From the NCBI GenBank assembly GCA_937922675.1, contig CALAJN010000014.1, positions 1 through 64,000 of the forward strand: DNA of 64,000 bases, read 5' to 3'. Every line of letters starts with the position of its first letter. The stretch's first letter is position 1. Source of the stretch: an uncultured Granulosicoccaceae bacterium. Lineage in GTDB: Bacteria; Pseudomonadota; Gammaproteobacteria; Granulosicoccales; Granulosicoccaceae. The translations under genes and the position numbers were made by a program. Under the pieces are notes generated by a model that was given only the letters and a program-made list of their open reading frames with translations, had not been told where the DNA came from and made no database searches. Shown in pieces: positions 46,305 through 53,888 of the stretch.

Positions 46305-47126
46305 ATGGCACAGACCATCAACACCAACGTGAATACGTTGGTCGCTCAGAGGAACTTGAATAGTTCTCAGGGCGCAGTATCAACAGCTATCGAAAGACTG
46401 TCATCCGGCTTACGTGTTAACAGCGCAAAGGATGACGCTGCAGGCCTTGCAATCGCTGAGCGTATGGATGCACAGGTGCGCGGCATGACCGTTGCCACAC
46501 GTAACGCCAACGATGGCATCTCTCTCGCTCAAACGGCTGAAGGCGGTTTGAACGAAGCAAGTAACATGATGCAACGTATGCGTGAGCTTGCAGTACAGTC
46601 GGCGAACGCGACCAATACAGCCGCAGACCGTGCAAACCTGGATGCAGAATTCCAGCAGCTCGGCGAAGAAATCGGCCGATCCACCGGCGTTACCCAGTTC
46701 AATGGACTCAATGTTCTGGCAGGTGATGCAGGTGACTTTGTTTTTCAGGTCGGCGCCAACGGTGGTGAAACACTTACGATCTCTACTGTCGATATAGGGG
46801 GCGATGCCGATGTAGCAGCCGTTACCGGTACCGACATCACCGATGCAACCAACGCAACAGCGGCGATTGACCTCATTGACACTGCAATCGATACGATTAC
46901 CACCGAACGCGCCAAGTACGGTGCGGTTCAAAGTCGATTCGAGAGCACGATCAACAATCTGCAGGTCGGTATCGAGACACAGACTGCAGCTCGAGGCCGG
47001 ATTGTAGATGCTGACTTCGCTGTGGAAACAGCCGCCATGACACGCGCTCAGATCCTCCAGCAAGCAGGTACTGCTATGGTGTCGCAGGCAAACTCTGCGC
47101 CACAATCAGTGCTGTCCTTGCTATAA
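46305..47126 (+). CDS. fliC: Flagellin (first copy)
   Basis: A short flagellin of 273 residues starting MAQTINTNVNTLVAQRNLNS. The N-terminal D0/D1 region has RLSSGLRVNSAKDDAAGLAI and NDGISLAQTAEGGLNEASNM, the C-terminal D0 region QILQQAGTAMVSQANSAPQS. The variable domain is only about 80 residues, so the filament surface is minimal. The ATG at 46305 is preceded by GGGGA eight bases away. The frame is open 21 codons upstream, but these cover the leader hairpin. It is about 300 bases from a close paralogue. Confidence 0.96.
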   Translation: MAQTINTNVNTLVAQRNLNSSQGAVSTAIERLSSGLRVNSAKDDAAGLAIAERMDAQVRGMTVATRNANDGISLAQTAEGGLNEASNMMQRMRELAVQSANATNTAADRANLDAEFQQLGEEIGRSTGVTQFNGLNVLAGDAGDFVFQVGANGGETLTISTVDIGGDADVAAVTGTDITDATNATAAIDLIDTAIDTITTERAKYGAVQSRFESTINNLQVGIETQTAARGRIVDADFAVETAAMTRAQILQQAGTAMVSQANSAPQSVLSLL

Positions 47127-47288
47127 GTGCCGTGGCTATCTCGGGGGCGCTCGGAGTCAAGGACTTCGGGCAGCTCCCGCCCTTAATCACCATCAAAAAG
47201 AACATCCGGCCATTCTGTTGAACGGTTCCGCAAAAGATGTCGACAAGGTTCTATCAGTGTCGCAAATCAATATCATAGGTTGACCTGG
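47127..47288. other. Region between the two flagellin genes, upstream of the second promoter
   Basis: I see no gene here. A small hairpin (CGGG-CAGCT-CCCG, about 47167-47179) lies some 40 bases past the first flagellin stop without a T-run, so termination between the flagellin genes is not clearly encoded. Confidence 0.4.
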
Positions 47289-47320
47289 TTCACTCGTGAA
47301 AGTTGAATTGCCGCCGATAG
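47289..47320 (+). promoter_or_regulatory. FliA (sigma-28) promoter of the second flagellin gene
   Basis: TTCACTCG (47289-47296), 16 bases, then GCCGATAG (47313-47320) repeat the arrangement in front of the first flagellin gene exactly, while the spacer sequences differ. Conservation of only the two boxes indicates selection for sigma-factor binding. Confidence 0.75.
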
Positions 47321-47417
47321 CTCGAATATCTGTGCAACGGCTCACCTTTGGGCTGTACTTGAGGAACAAGGCGCACACGACATCGCAAGCAGGGAACCAT
47401 TGACTACCGTGGGGAAC
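47321..47417 (+). promoter_or_regulatory. Second flagellin mRNA leader with conserved AGGA-loop hairpin
   Basis: CTTG-AGGAA-CAAG (47358-47370) keeps the stem and AGGA loop of the first leader and changes only the last loop base. An outer stem is partly kept (TGTGC at 47331-47335 with GCACA at 47373-47377, plus CGA/TCG). CAGGGAACC and CCGTGGGGAAC recur before the start. The spacing to the ATG is similar. A shared post-transcriptional regulator such as CsrA is the likely reader. Confidence 0.6.
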
Positions 47418-47425
47418 CTTTCAGA

Positions 47426-48250
47426 ATGGCACAGACCATCAATACCAACGTTAATTCGTTGGTTGCACAACGCAACCTGGCTAGAAACCAGGTTGATATC
47501 GCGACCTCTATAAACCGACTGTCCTCCGGCTTGCGCGTCAACAGCGCCAAGGACGATGCCGCTGGCCTCGCTATTGCCGAGCGAATGGACGCTCAAGTGC
47601 GTGGCATGAACGTCGCAATGCGCAATGCCAACGACGGCATCTCGCTTGCGCAAACCGCAGAATCCGGCTTGAATGAGGCCGGCAACATGCTGCAACGGAT
47701 GCGAGAACTCGCTGTTCAGTCTGCCAACGGCACCAACAGTGCAGCCGACAGGGCCAATCTCGATGCCGAATATCAAGCACTGGATGACGAGATCGTTCGT
47801 ATCGCCAACGTCACGCAGTTCAACGGCGTCAACATTCTTCAGGGTGGAGCTGGAACCTTTTCCTTTCAGGTAGGTGCCAACTCAGGAGAAACTCTGGATA
47901 TCACTACCATCGACATGACAACAGATCCAATCACAGGCACATTGAACACCAGTGCCGTGGATACAGATGTCAATGCTGTCGCTGCCCTTGATGCAATTGA
48001 CGCAGCTATTGATCTGGTAACAACAGAGCGTGCTAAATATGGTGCATCTCAATCACGTTTCGAAAGCACCATAAACAATCTGCAGATGGGTGTTGAATCT
48101 CAAGCAGCAGCTCGTGGCCGAATCGTTGATGCAGATTTTGCTATCGAAACAGCTGCAATGACACGCGCACAGATCCTTCAGCAGGCCGGTAGTGCGATGG
48201 TTTCTCAAGCAAACCAGGCACCGCAGAGCGTTCTGTCTCTGTTGGGTTAA
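47426..48250 (+). CDS. fliC: Flagellin (second copy)
   Basis: A 274-residue flagellin, MAQTINTNVNSLVAQRNLAR at the start and MVSQANQAPQSVLSLLG at the end. It is nearly the same as the first copy in the D0/D1 regions and differs in the short central domain (AVDTDVNAVAALDAIDAAID versus TNATAAIDLIDTAIDTI). The pair is a tandem duplication in which promoter and leader elements were kept. The filament may mix both or one may dominate. Confidence 0.96.
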   Translation: MAQTINTNVNSLVAQRNLARNQVDIATSINRLSSGLRVNSAKDDAAGLAIAERMDAQVRGMNVAMRNANDGISLAQTAESGLNEAGNMLQRMRELAVQSANGTNSAADRANLDAEYQALDDEIVRIANVTQFNGVNILQGGAGTFSFQVGANSGETLDITTIDMTTDPITGTLNTSAVDTDVNAVAALDAIDAAIDLVTTERAKYGASQSRFESTINNLQMGVESQAAARGRIVDADFAIETAAMTRAQILQQAGSAMVSQANQAPQSVLSLLG

Positions 48251-48266
48251 TCACCATGACGGTTCC

Positions 48267-48304
48267 GGAAGCGCCCGGGCGAGAATCTACCCCGGGCAGC
48301 TTCC
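48267..48304 (+). other. Strong hairpin between the second flagellin gene and fliD
   Basis: GGAAGCGCCCGGG pairs with CCCGGGCAGCTTCC with a single bulged A. It lies 16 bases after the flagellin stop and 24 before fliD. It has no T-run. It could reduce read-through from the highly expressed flagellin gene or stabilise the flagellin message. Confidence 0.55.
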
Positions 48305-48327
48305 ACCGACATGACTAGAGGCCTTAT

Positions 48328-49611
48328 ATGATTACAGCAGCAGGAACTGGCTCCGGAATCGACGTCGAGTCCATCATCACTCAGCTGATGGAGATCGAGA
48401 GCGCACCACAGGTGGCTCTTGAAGCTGAGCGTGAAGAGCTCGGCGTCGAGCTCAGTGCCTACGGCAGTATCAGAAGTGCCTTGACGGAACTCAACTCCAT
48501 CAGTACAACCCTGGGCGACAGAACGACCTTTGGCCCCTTCGTGGCCACCACCTCGGATGAGGAGGTGATGACGGCGACGGCCAACGGTACAGCATCTGCC
48601 GAGGCACATGATATCGAGGTATTGTCACTAGCCACAGCTCATCGCCTGGCCTCTGGTCCTGTAGCCTCAGCCGACGCAAACGTGGACGCTGGTACCTACT
48701 CGTTTACAGCGAGTGGCGAGTCTTTTTCTTTTGATCTCGCCTCTGGAAGCTCGCTAACCGACCTTCGTGATGCAATCAATGATTCTGAAGACAATCCAGG
48801 GGTAGTCGCCAGCATCCTGAACGTAGCTGATGGCAGCCGCCTGGTCCTGACAGCGCTGAACACTGGTGTTGAAAACACGATCACCGTAAATCCTCCCGGC
48901 ACCGCTCTCTTGTCGGGGTTTACAGAGATGAGCGCTGCCGCCGATGCACAGCTGATCGTTGACGGCTTTGATGTCAGCAGCGCCTCAAACACGGTCACTG
49001 ATGTCATTCAAGGCATCACCCTGGAACTGGCCGACGTTGGCGAGGCCAGTCTATCGACTGCACGAGACAGCGAGAGTCTCGGCGAAAGTCTGGATGCACT
49101 TGTCGCCAACTACAACACCCTACGCTCTGGCCTCGATGGCCTCAGCACAGGAACACTGCAGGGGGACAGCCTTCCTCGAGATATAGAATCCCGTCTGCGC
49201 AGCTTGTTTTCTCAACCGATAACACTCAGTGATGGTACTGAGGCTTCAGCTCTCGACCTTGGTCTGACTTTTGATCGATTTGGTGTTTTGAGCATCGATC
49301 AAACACGTATGTCAGAGGCACAGGACACAGACCTTGAGCGCTTTGTCGATGCCTTCTCACAAACCGACACCGGCTTTGCAGCCAGACTCGGAGATGTCGT
49401 TGACGCCTTCACCGAAGCGGAAGGCATTATCGACGGTCGCGAAGAGAGCATCACGAGTCGACAAGGTCGAATTGATGATCGCATTGACCTTTTCGAGTAC
49501 CGCCTCGGGCTCGTTGAGACACGCTACCGCAATCAGTTCACTGCGATGGATACCGCCATCGCCCTGTTGAACTCCAGCAGCTCACAACTATTTGGCGCGC
49601 TACAAGGCTAA
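48328..49611 (+). CDS. fliD: Flagellar filament cap protein FliD
   Basis: A 427-residue cap protein. It begins MITAAGTGSGIDVESIITQL with MEIESAPQVALEAEREEL, contains LVLTALNTGVENTITV and LIVDGFDVSSASNTVTDVIQ with GITLELADVGEASL, and ends in a helix with YRNQFTAMDTAIALLNSSSS. The fold is that of FliD/HAP2. FliT-type chaperones bind its C-terminus, and such a gene follows. Its TAA overlaps the fliS start. Confidence 0.94.
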   Translation: MITAAGTGSGIDVESIITQLMEIESAPQVALEAEREELGVELSAYGSIRSALTELNSISTTLGDRTTFGPFVATTSDEEVMTATANGTASAEAHDIEVLSLATAHRLASGPVASADANVDAGTYSFTASGESFSFDLASGSSLTDLRDAINDSEDNPGVVASILNVADGSRLVLTALNTGVENTITVNPPGTALLSGFTEMSAAADAQLIVDGFDVSSASNTVTDVIQGITLELADVGEASLSTARDSESLGESLDALVANYNTLRSGLDGLSTGTLQGDSLPRDIESRLRSLFSQPITLSDGTEASALDLGLTFDRFGVLSIDQTRMSEAQDTDLERFVDAFSQTDTGFAARLGDVVDAFTEAEGIIDGREESITSRQGRIDDRIDLFEYRLGLVETRYRNQFTAMDTAIALLNSSSSQLFGALQG

Positions 49612-50006
49612 TGATGAACGGACTATCAGATTACCAGGACAACCGTCGCAAAGGCCTTGTCGAAGGCGCCAGCCCGCACACGTTGACGCTCCTGCTGTTT
49701 GACGGAGCGCTTTCGCGTTTGAAGGTTGCTCGCACCTTGACCAAACTCGAGGATATGGGAGCAAGGCACACTTGTCTGGACCGCACACTTGCCATCGTTC
49801 ATGAGCTACAGGGATCCTTGAGAGATCCGGACACCAATCCCCTGGCCGGCCAACTCTTCAGTCTCTACATGTTCGTGTGCGATCAAATTCTGAAAGCAGA
49901 CAGAACCCGTGACAATGAGCCACTCAAGAGCGCCATCGAGGTACTCGAAGAGCTGCGCTCAGGATGGGTGGCGATGGAGCTCGAACCTGTTGCTCAAGTA
50001 GCATGA
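49611..50006 (+). CDS. fliS: Flagellin export chaperone FliS
   Basis: The 131-residue helical protein contains YQDNRRKGLVEGASPHTLTL with LLFDGALSRLKVARTL, the FliS signature, and LFSLYMFVCDQILKADRTRD near the end. FliS holds flagellin monomers before export. The start ATG overlaps the fliD stop (TAATGATG, a second ATG one codon later), and the stop overlaps the next gene as ATGA. Confidence 0.92.
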   Translation: MMNGLSDYQDNRRKGLVEGASPHTLTLLLFDGALSRLKVARTLTKLEDMGARHTCLDRTLAIVHELQGSLRDPDTNPLAGQLFSLYMFVCDQILKADRTRDNEPLKSAIEVLEELRSGWVAMELEPVAQVA

Positions 50007-50329
50007 ACGGCGGTATGAACACTGCTACCGAAACGGCCCTTGCTCTGTCTGAATTGACAGAGTCAATGCTCAAGGCTGCCAATAGCGCTGATTGGGCTTT
50101 GGTCACTGATCTGGACCGACAGCGACTGGAGACACTTGAGGCGTTCAAGCGCCAGAAAATAGACAACACGGTAGACAAGGAAGTCATCGGCAGGCTCAGG
50201 CTACTCGATGAGCGACTCCGTAGCACGGCTTGCACTGCGCGCGATGATGTCGCCGACAAGCTGCGTAGTCTACGCCAGCAAGATTCGGCACGCGATGCTT
50301 ATCGTACTCACGCAGCAAACGGAAGCTGA
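50003..50329 (+). CDS. fliT: FliT-like flagellar chaperone
   Basis: The 108-residue product starts at an ATG overlapping the fliS stop. It is helical with ALALSELTESMLKAANSADW and LVTDLDRQRLETLEAFKRQK, resembling the N-terminal helices of FliT, and ends in a basic helix (VADKLRSLRQQDSARDAYRT). FliT binds FliD and, in enterics, the FlhDC regulator. Similarity is by position and general pattern. I am not certain at sequence level. Confidence 0.7.
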   Translation: MNGGMNTATETALALSELTESMLKAANSADWALVTDLDRQRLETLEAFKRQKIDNTVDKEVIGRLRLLDERLRSTACTARDDVADKLRSLRQQDSARDAYRTHAANGS

Positions 50330-50332
50330 ACC

Positions 50333-50659
50333 ATGCTCAACGCCAACGCAACGCACGCCGAGTCGTCAACTACAGATACCGATGGTGCACCGATGTTCAT
50401 GCCGGAGGATCTGGTTGCGGGCCTGGTGCCGGCTTTTCAGGACTCGATCAGTGGTGAGACTCACCTGGCGCGTCACAACAACGGCGAAATTGCACAGTTA
50501 CACACCTTCACGCTCCTGCCCGACGCGTGGATAGCGGAGCGTGATGCGAAGGGAAATGCTATTGCCCTGTACCCGACAATAGTCGCTGGCTACTGGCAAT
50601 GTGCACGCTTTGTATCTGTCGAAGAACTGCTGGTTCAGACCTGGAAGGGCTTGAGCTAG
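50333..50659 (+). CDS. Unknown 108-residue protein at the end of the fliDST operon
   Basis: I do not recognise it. It starts three bases after the fliT-like stop, with GGAAG at a suitable distance. The sequence has no membrane segment or signal. FMPEDLVAGLVPAFQDSISG is followed by HLARHNNGEIAQLHTFTLLP, DAWIAERDAKGNAIALYPTI and YWQCARFVSVEELLVQTWKG, a mixed alpha/beta pattern. The tight packing and lack of an overlapping gene support that it is real. It converges with pomB two bases later. A flagellar assembly or regulatory role is suggested only by position. Confidence 0.65.
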   Translation: MLNANATHAESSTTDTDGAPMFMPEDLVAGLVPAFQDSISGETHLARHNNGEIAQLHTFTLLPDAWIAERDAKGNAIALYPTIVAGYWQCARFVSVEELLVQTWKGLS

Positions 50660-50661
50660 CT

Positions 50662-51480
50662 CTAGTAGCCGTCTATCCCGTAACCGATCTGAATTTCCAC
50701 GCGTCGGTTGCGCGCTCGATTCTCAGGAGAATCGTTTGGCACCAACGGTCTCGTGTCAGCATAGGCGCGGATCTCGATCTGATCAGGATTAGCAAGCCTT
50801 GCTTCGGCCAACTCATGCACTACAGAGGCAGCACGCGCCGAAGACAATACCCAGTTCGACGGATAGACCGGCGTGCTGATGGGCACATCATCGCTATGAC
50901 CTGACACAACGACCTTCGCGTTGACATCGCTCAGCACCTCAGCGAGTGTCTCAAGCACGGGTATGAAGCCAGGCTGTATATCTGCTGTACCCGAAGGAAA
51001 CGCATCATCTTCCTTGACTCTGACCAGAACGCCATAGTCGTAGGGAATGAACTCAAGCGTCTCATTGTTGATCTCATCCTTGAGTCCTTCACGGACACGC
51101 TCTATCAGGGCCTCGATTTCAGCGGGGGTCACAGGTACAGGCATAGCCGGCTCAGGGCGGCTAATTGGCTTGGTGTCATCATGTGTCTGCTGACGCACGG
51201 ACTTGATAATCGAGGGATCTGGCCTGCCGGGGCTGAATTCCTTTTTGATAATACTCTCCGCCTTGGGAATCTGGTCCGCTTTGATATCACGCTGCACACC
51301 AAAGGCAAATTTCATCGATCCGGCTACCTGTTTGTACTTCTGCAGGTCCATTTCAGAAAACGACAGCAGTAGTACAAAAAAGCACATCAACAGACTCATC
51401 AAGTCTGCAAACGTCGCCATCCATGCAGGCGCGCCCTCTTCGACTTCCTCTTCGGGCGGGCCGTCGTCCTGGTCACTCAT
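50662..51480 (-). CDS. pomB: Flagellar stator protein PomB/MotB
   Basis: A 272-residue inner-membrane protein with one N-terminal helix (WMATFADLMSLLMCFFVLLL) containing the ion-carrying aspartate (Asp26), then a plug/linker and a C-terminal OmpA-like peptidoglycan-binding domain (GHSDDVPISTPVYPSNWVLS, then RAYADTRPLVPNDSPENRAR). The FADLMSLLMCFFVLLLSFSE stretch is of the sodium-type PomB. It anchors the stator to the cell wall. It follows pomA by five bases and is the last gene of the minus-strand flagellar run. Confidence 0.92.
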   Translation of the reverse strand: MSDQDDGPPEEEVEEGAPAWMATFADLMSLLMCFFVLLLSFSEMDLQKYKQVAGSMKFAFGVQRDIKADQIPKAESIIKKEFSPGRPDPSIIKSVRQQTHDDTKPISRPEPAMPVPVTPAEIEALIERVREGLKDEINNETLEFIPYDYGVLVRVKEDDAFPSGTADIQPGFIPVLETLAEVLSDVNAKVVVSGHSDDVPISTPVYPSNWVLSSARAASVVHELAEARLANPDQIEIRAYADTRPLVPNDSPENRARNRRVEIQIGYGIDGY

Positions 51481-51485
51481 GGTGA

Positions 51486-52250
51486 CTAGGCGTCCTTCAT
51501 GGCAGCTTCGCGCTGATTCTCAGGCAAATAGGTCGTCAGCAGTTGACGAAGCACCCGTGGGTTCACCCCTTCCTGAATGCCAGACACCGACTCCAAAGCA
51601 AGTAGCTTGTTCAGTCGCTCAGTCTCACTGATCGCTTTTAGCTTGGCCGCAATCGGTAGCGCAATGGCATTAGCGATCACTGCACCGTAGAGAGTGGTTA
51701 AAAGAGCAACCGCCATAGCCGGTCCGATTGACTTGGGATCATCCATATTGGCAAGCATCTGTACCAGACCGATCAGGGTGCCAATCATGCCCATGGCAGG
51801 TGATGCCTCAGCAATGGACTTGAACATACGGATACCCATCATCTGGCGTTCAAGCTCCAGATTGATGTCCTTTGACAGCATGCGACTGACGATCTCGGTT
51901 GGGTGCCCGTCGATACAGAGTTTTACGCCGCTATCAAGAAACGCATCGCTGACTTCTTTTCCCTCCAGCGCAAGGATGCCTTCCTTACGCGCAACATCTG
52001 CAAGCTCAATCGCTTCTTCAATGAGTTTCTCAGGCGGCGTGGAGCTATGCATGAACGCTCGAATGCCAACCTTGAACGAACCGAGGAACTGTCCGAGTGA
52101 GATCTGAGCCAGTGTCACCATCATGGTGCCACCGATAACGACTGTGAGACTGGGTATGTTGACAAAGGTGCTCACGCTACCACCGAGAAATATCGATGAC
52201 GCGATAACCCCGAGACCGCCAATCAATCCAAGTAGTGTTGCGATATCCAT
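51486..52250 (-). CDS. pomA: Flagellar stator protein PomA/MotA
   Basis: A 254-residue membrane protein with four helices. MDIATLLGLIGGLGVIASSI is close to the opening of Vibrio PomA, and MGIRMFKSIAEASPAMGMIG with TLIGLVQMLANMDDPKSIGP and the VALLTTLYGAVIANAIALPI helix form the channel wall. With PomB it should form a sodium-driven stator pentamer-dimer. The gene starts four bases after flhF, an unusual neighbour for it. Confidence 0.93.
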   Translation of the reverse strand: MDIATLLGLIGGLGVIASSIFLGGSVSTFVNIPSLTVVIGGTMMVTLAQISLGQFLGSFKVGIRAFMHSSTPPEKLIEEAIELADVARKEGILALEGKEVSDAFLDSGVKLCIDGHPTEIVSRMLSKDINLELERQMMGIRMFKSIAEASPAMGMIGTLIGLVQMLANMDDPKSIGPAMAVALLTTLYGAVIANAIALPIAAKLKAISETERLNKLLALESVSGIQEGVNPRVLRQLLTTYLPENQREAAMKDA

Positions 52251-52254
52251 GACG

Positions 52255-53862
52255 TCAGCCTATTTCTGCGTCAGCAGTGGCATCCAGACGCATACCATTA
52301 GCATCAGGCAGATTGCACGACACATCCTGGCGTGTAGGACGCATGAGGTTAAGTTGACAAATTTCATCGGCGCTGGCAGTGAACCTGCGTGCCGTTGCCA
52401 TTGCAGTAGCTACCAGAATCGATGCGTCAGCACGCTGCAAGGACACCGCTGTGTCTGCAGAATCTGACCAGTAGGCAATCGGCACGTGTTGTCGAATCAG
52501 CGGGGCAAAACAGGACCCAAGCCGAGCAGCACTGTCCAGTTGAGTCAAGATGAGATTGCTCACACCGTTCTCGCGGTGCAGGCCAGCCTGAGCCTCCAAG
52601 GAACAAGCCTGCATCGTCGCTGACAACACCAGCAAATGACGCAGCTTGCGCGAATCGTCAGCGGCAAGCGCTGGCAATGAAAATGCCTCTGGGTGATCCA
52701 ATGGCATGTGGTCAACAAGCACCAGAGACTTGTTGGCGAATGCGCCGACAAGATTGGCCAGCTCACGTGAGTCACGCGCTTGTACAACAGGAACACCAAG
52801 ATGGCCACCGTGAAACTGAAGTGATTCGAACGCAACGCCGCCACGTGTATCAGCAGAAATCAGCACGAGAGAATCTGCCCCGTTGAGTTCGATCTGTCGA
52901 CGAGCCAGCTTGAGCAACGAGGTGGTCTTGCCACTACCGGCGGGGCCTGACACGACGGTAACGCCAGGCTCCGTCGTGCTGTTGTCTATACCAATTGGCA
53001 AACTGGCCGCCAGCAGCGAGAGCGATTGACGAATAGCGGTTTCGGTGGTGTCGTTTGGGCCGAGCCTTTCCACCAGACGTACAGCGAGCTCTGCGCCAAT
53101 GCCAATCTTCAACAGTTGCTCGATGTGTGCATTTTTCAAGGGCTCAAGCTCACCCCAGAGATTGGCCTCAAGCCGCTGCAGGCGTTGTTCAATGCGCCCG
53201 ATGGCAGCAAACTGCTCTGCTCCTGTATCAGCCTCTTGAGGTGTGTCCGCCGATACCGAGGCATCCACCTCTTGAGACGGTTTGACATCGCGCTTACCAC
53301 CATCGGTCTGCGTGTTATGGCCTCTCGACTGACTGTCGATGCTCACCAGAGTCTCCAGCTGCGGCGCAAGATCATCGTCTACCGTGACGCGTACCGTGGA
53401 TTTTTCCGATAAGGGCTCAACAACTGACTCGACGGTGGCCTGCACTACAGCGCCAGCAGCGCAGGCGGATTCGGTTGTGGGTACATCCACCGCAGTCTTT
53501 TCAGTAGCAGGAGCCTCCTCGGCCTCAACTGAGCTTTCACCTGGGGTCACATTTGGAAAAACAGCGGAGGACACAACAGCTGAGGCGGGCTCAGCTGAGC
53601 TCGGTTCAACGACGACGGGTTCAACGCCAGTGGAGTCATCGACAGCGGGCTTCGCGGCGGCGGGCTGTTCACGCAGTGCATCTACCGCATCATCAAGCAC
53701 AGCAGATGCGAGAGTGTCGTCGTCTATATAACCTGTGGCGATCATCTCCACATGATCATCGACTTGTCGATTGGACAGGATTACCGCGTCATCGCCAAAG
53801 GCTCGACGAATAGCATCCAAGGCCAAAGGTGCGCTGTCTGCCTGAAATCGTCTCAGTTGCAT
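52255..53862 (-). CDS. flhF: FlhF-like SRP-family protein with degenerate GTPase motifs
   Basis: The 535-residue protein starts like FlhF (MQLRRFQADSAPLALDAIRR with FGDDAVILSNRQVDDHVEMI), has a long acidic Ala/Val/Glu/Ser linker to about residue 200 and a C-terminal NG-type domain. The P-loop GPAGSGKTTSLLKLA is intact. The other motifs are not: DxxRIGAxEQL reads DTRGGVAFESL, the G3 DTAG reads DHMP (LVDHMPLDHPEA), and TKLD reads TQLD. FlhF recruits the first flagellar parts to the pole, and its GTPase is needed for dimer formation. GTP turnover by this protein is doubtful. No flhG follows. It lies directly before pomA and after flhA. Confidence 0.85.
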   Translation of the reverse strand: MQLRRFQADSAPLALDAIRRAFGDDAVILSNRQVDDHVEMIATGYIDDDTLASAVLDDAVDALREQPAAAKPAVDDSTGVEPVVVEPSSAEPASAVVSSAVFPNVTPGESSVEAEEAPATEKTAVDVPTTESACAAGAVVQATVESVVEPLSEKSTVRVTVDDDLAPQLETLVSIDSQSRGHNTQTDGGKRDVKPSQEVDASVSADTPQEADTGAEQFAAIGRIEQRLQRLEANLWGELEPLKNAHIEQLLKIGIGAELAVRLVERLGPNDTTETAIRQSLSLLAASLPIGIDNSTTEPGVTVVSGPAGSGKTTSLLKLARRQIELNGADSLVLISADTRGGVAFESLQFHGGHLGVPVVQARDSRELANLVGAFANKSLVLVDHMPLDHPEAFSLPALAADDSRKLRHLLVLSATMQACSLEAQAGLHRENGVSNLILTQLDSAARLGSCFAPLIRQHVPIAYWSDSADTAVSLQRADASILVATAMATARRFTASADEICQLNLMRPTRQDVSCNLPDANGMRLDATADAEIG

Positions 53863-53888
53863 CGTCGTTTCTGATCCTTATTCAAGAG

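Noticed and set aside
46410-47105. A 231-codon minus-strand frame in the first flagellin gene
   Set aside because: A similar frame appears in the second flagellin gene because the coding sequences are paralogous. It is a mirror of flagellin codon use.
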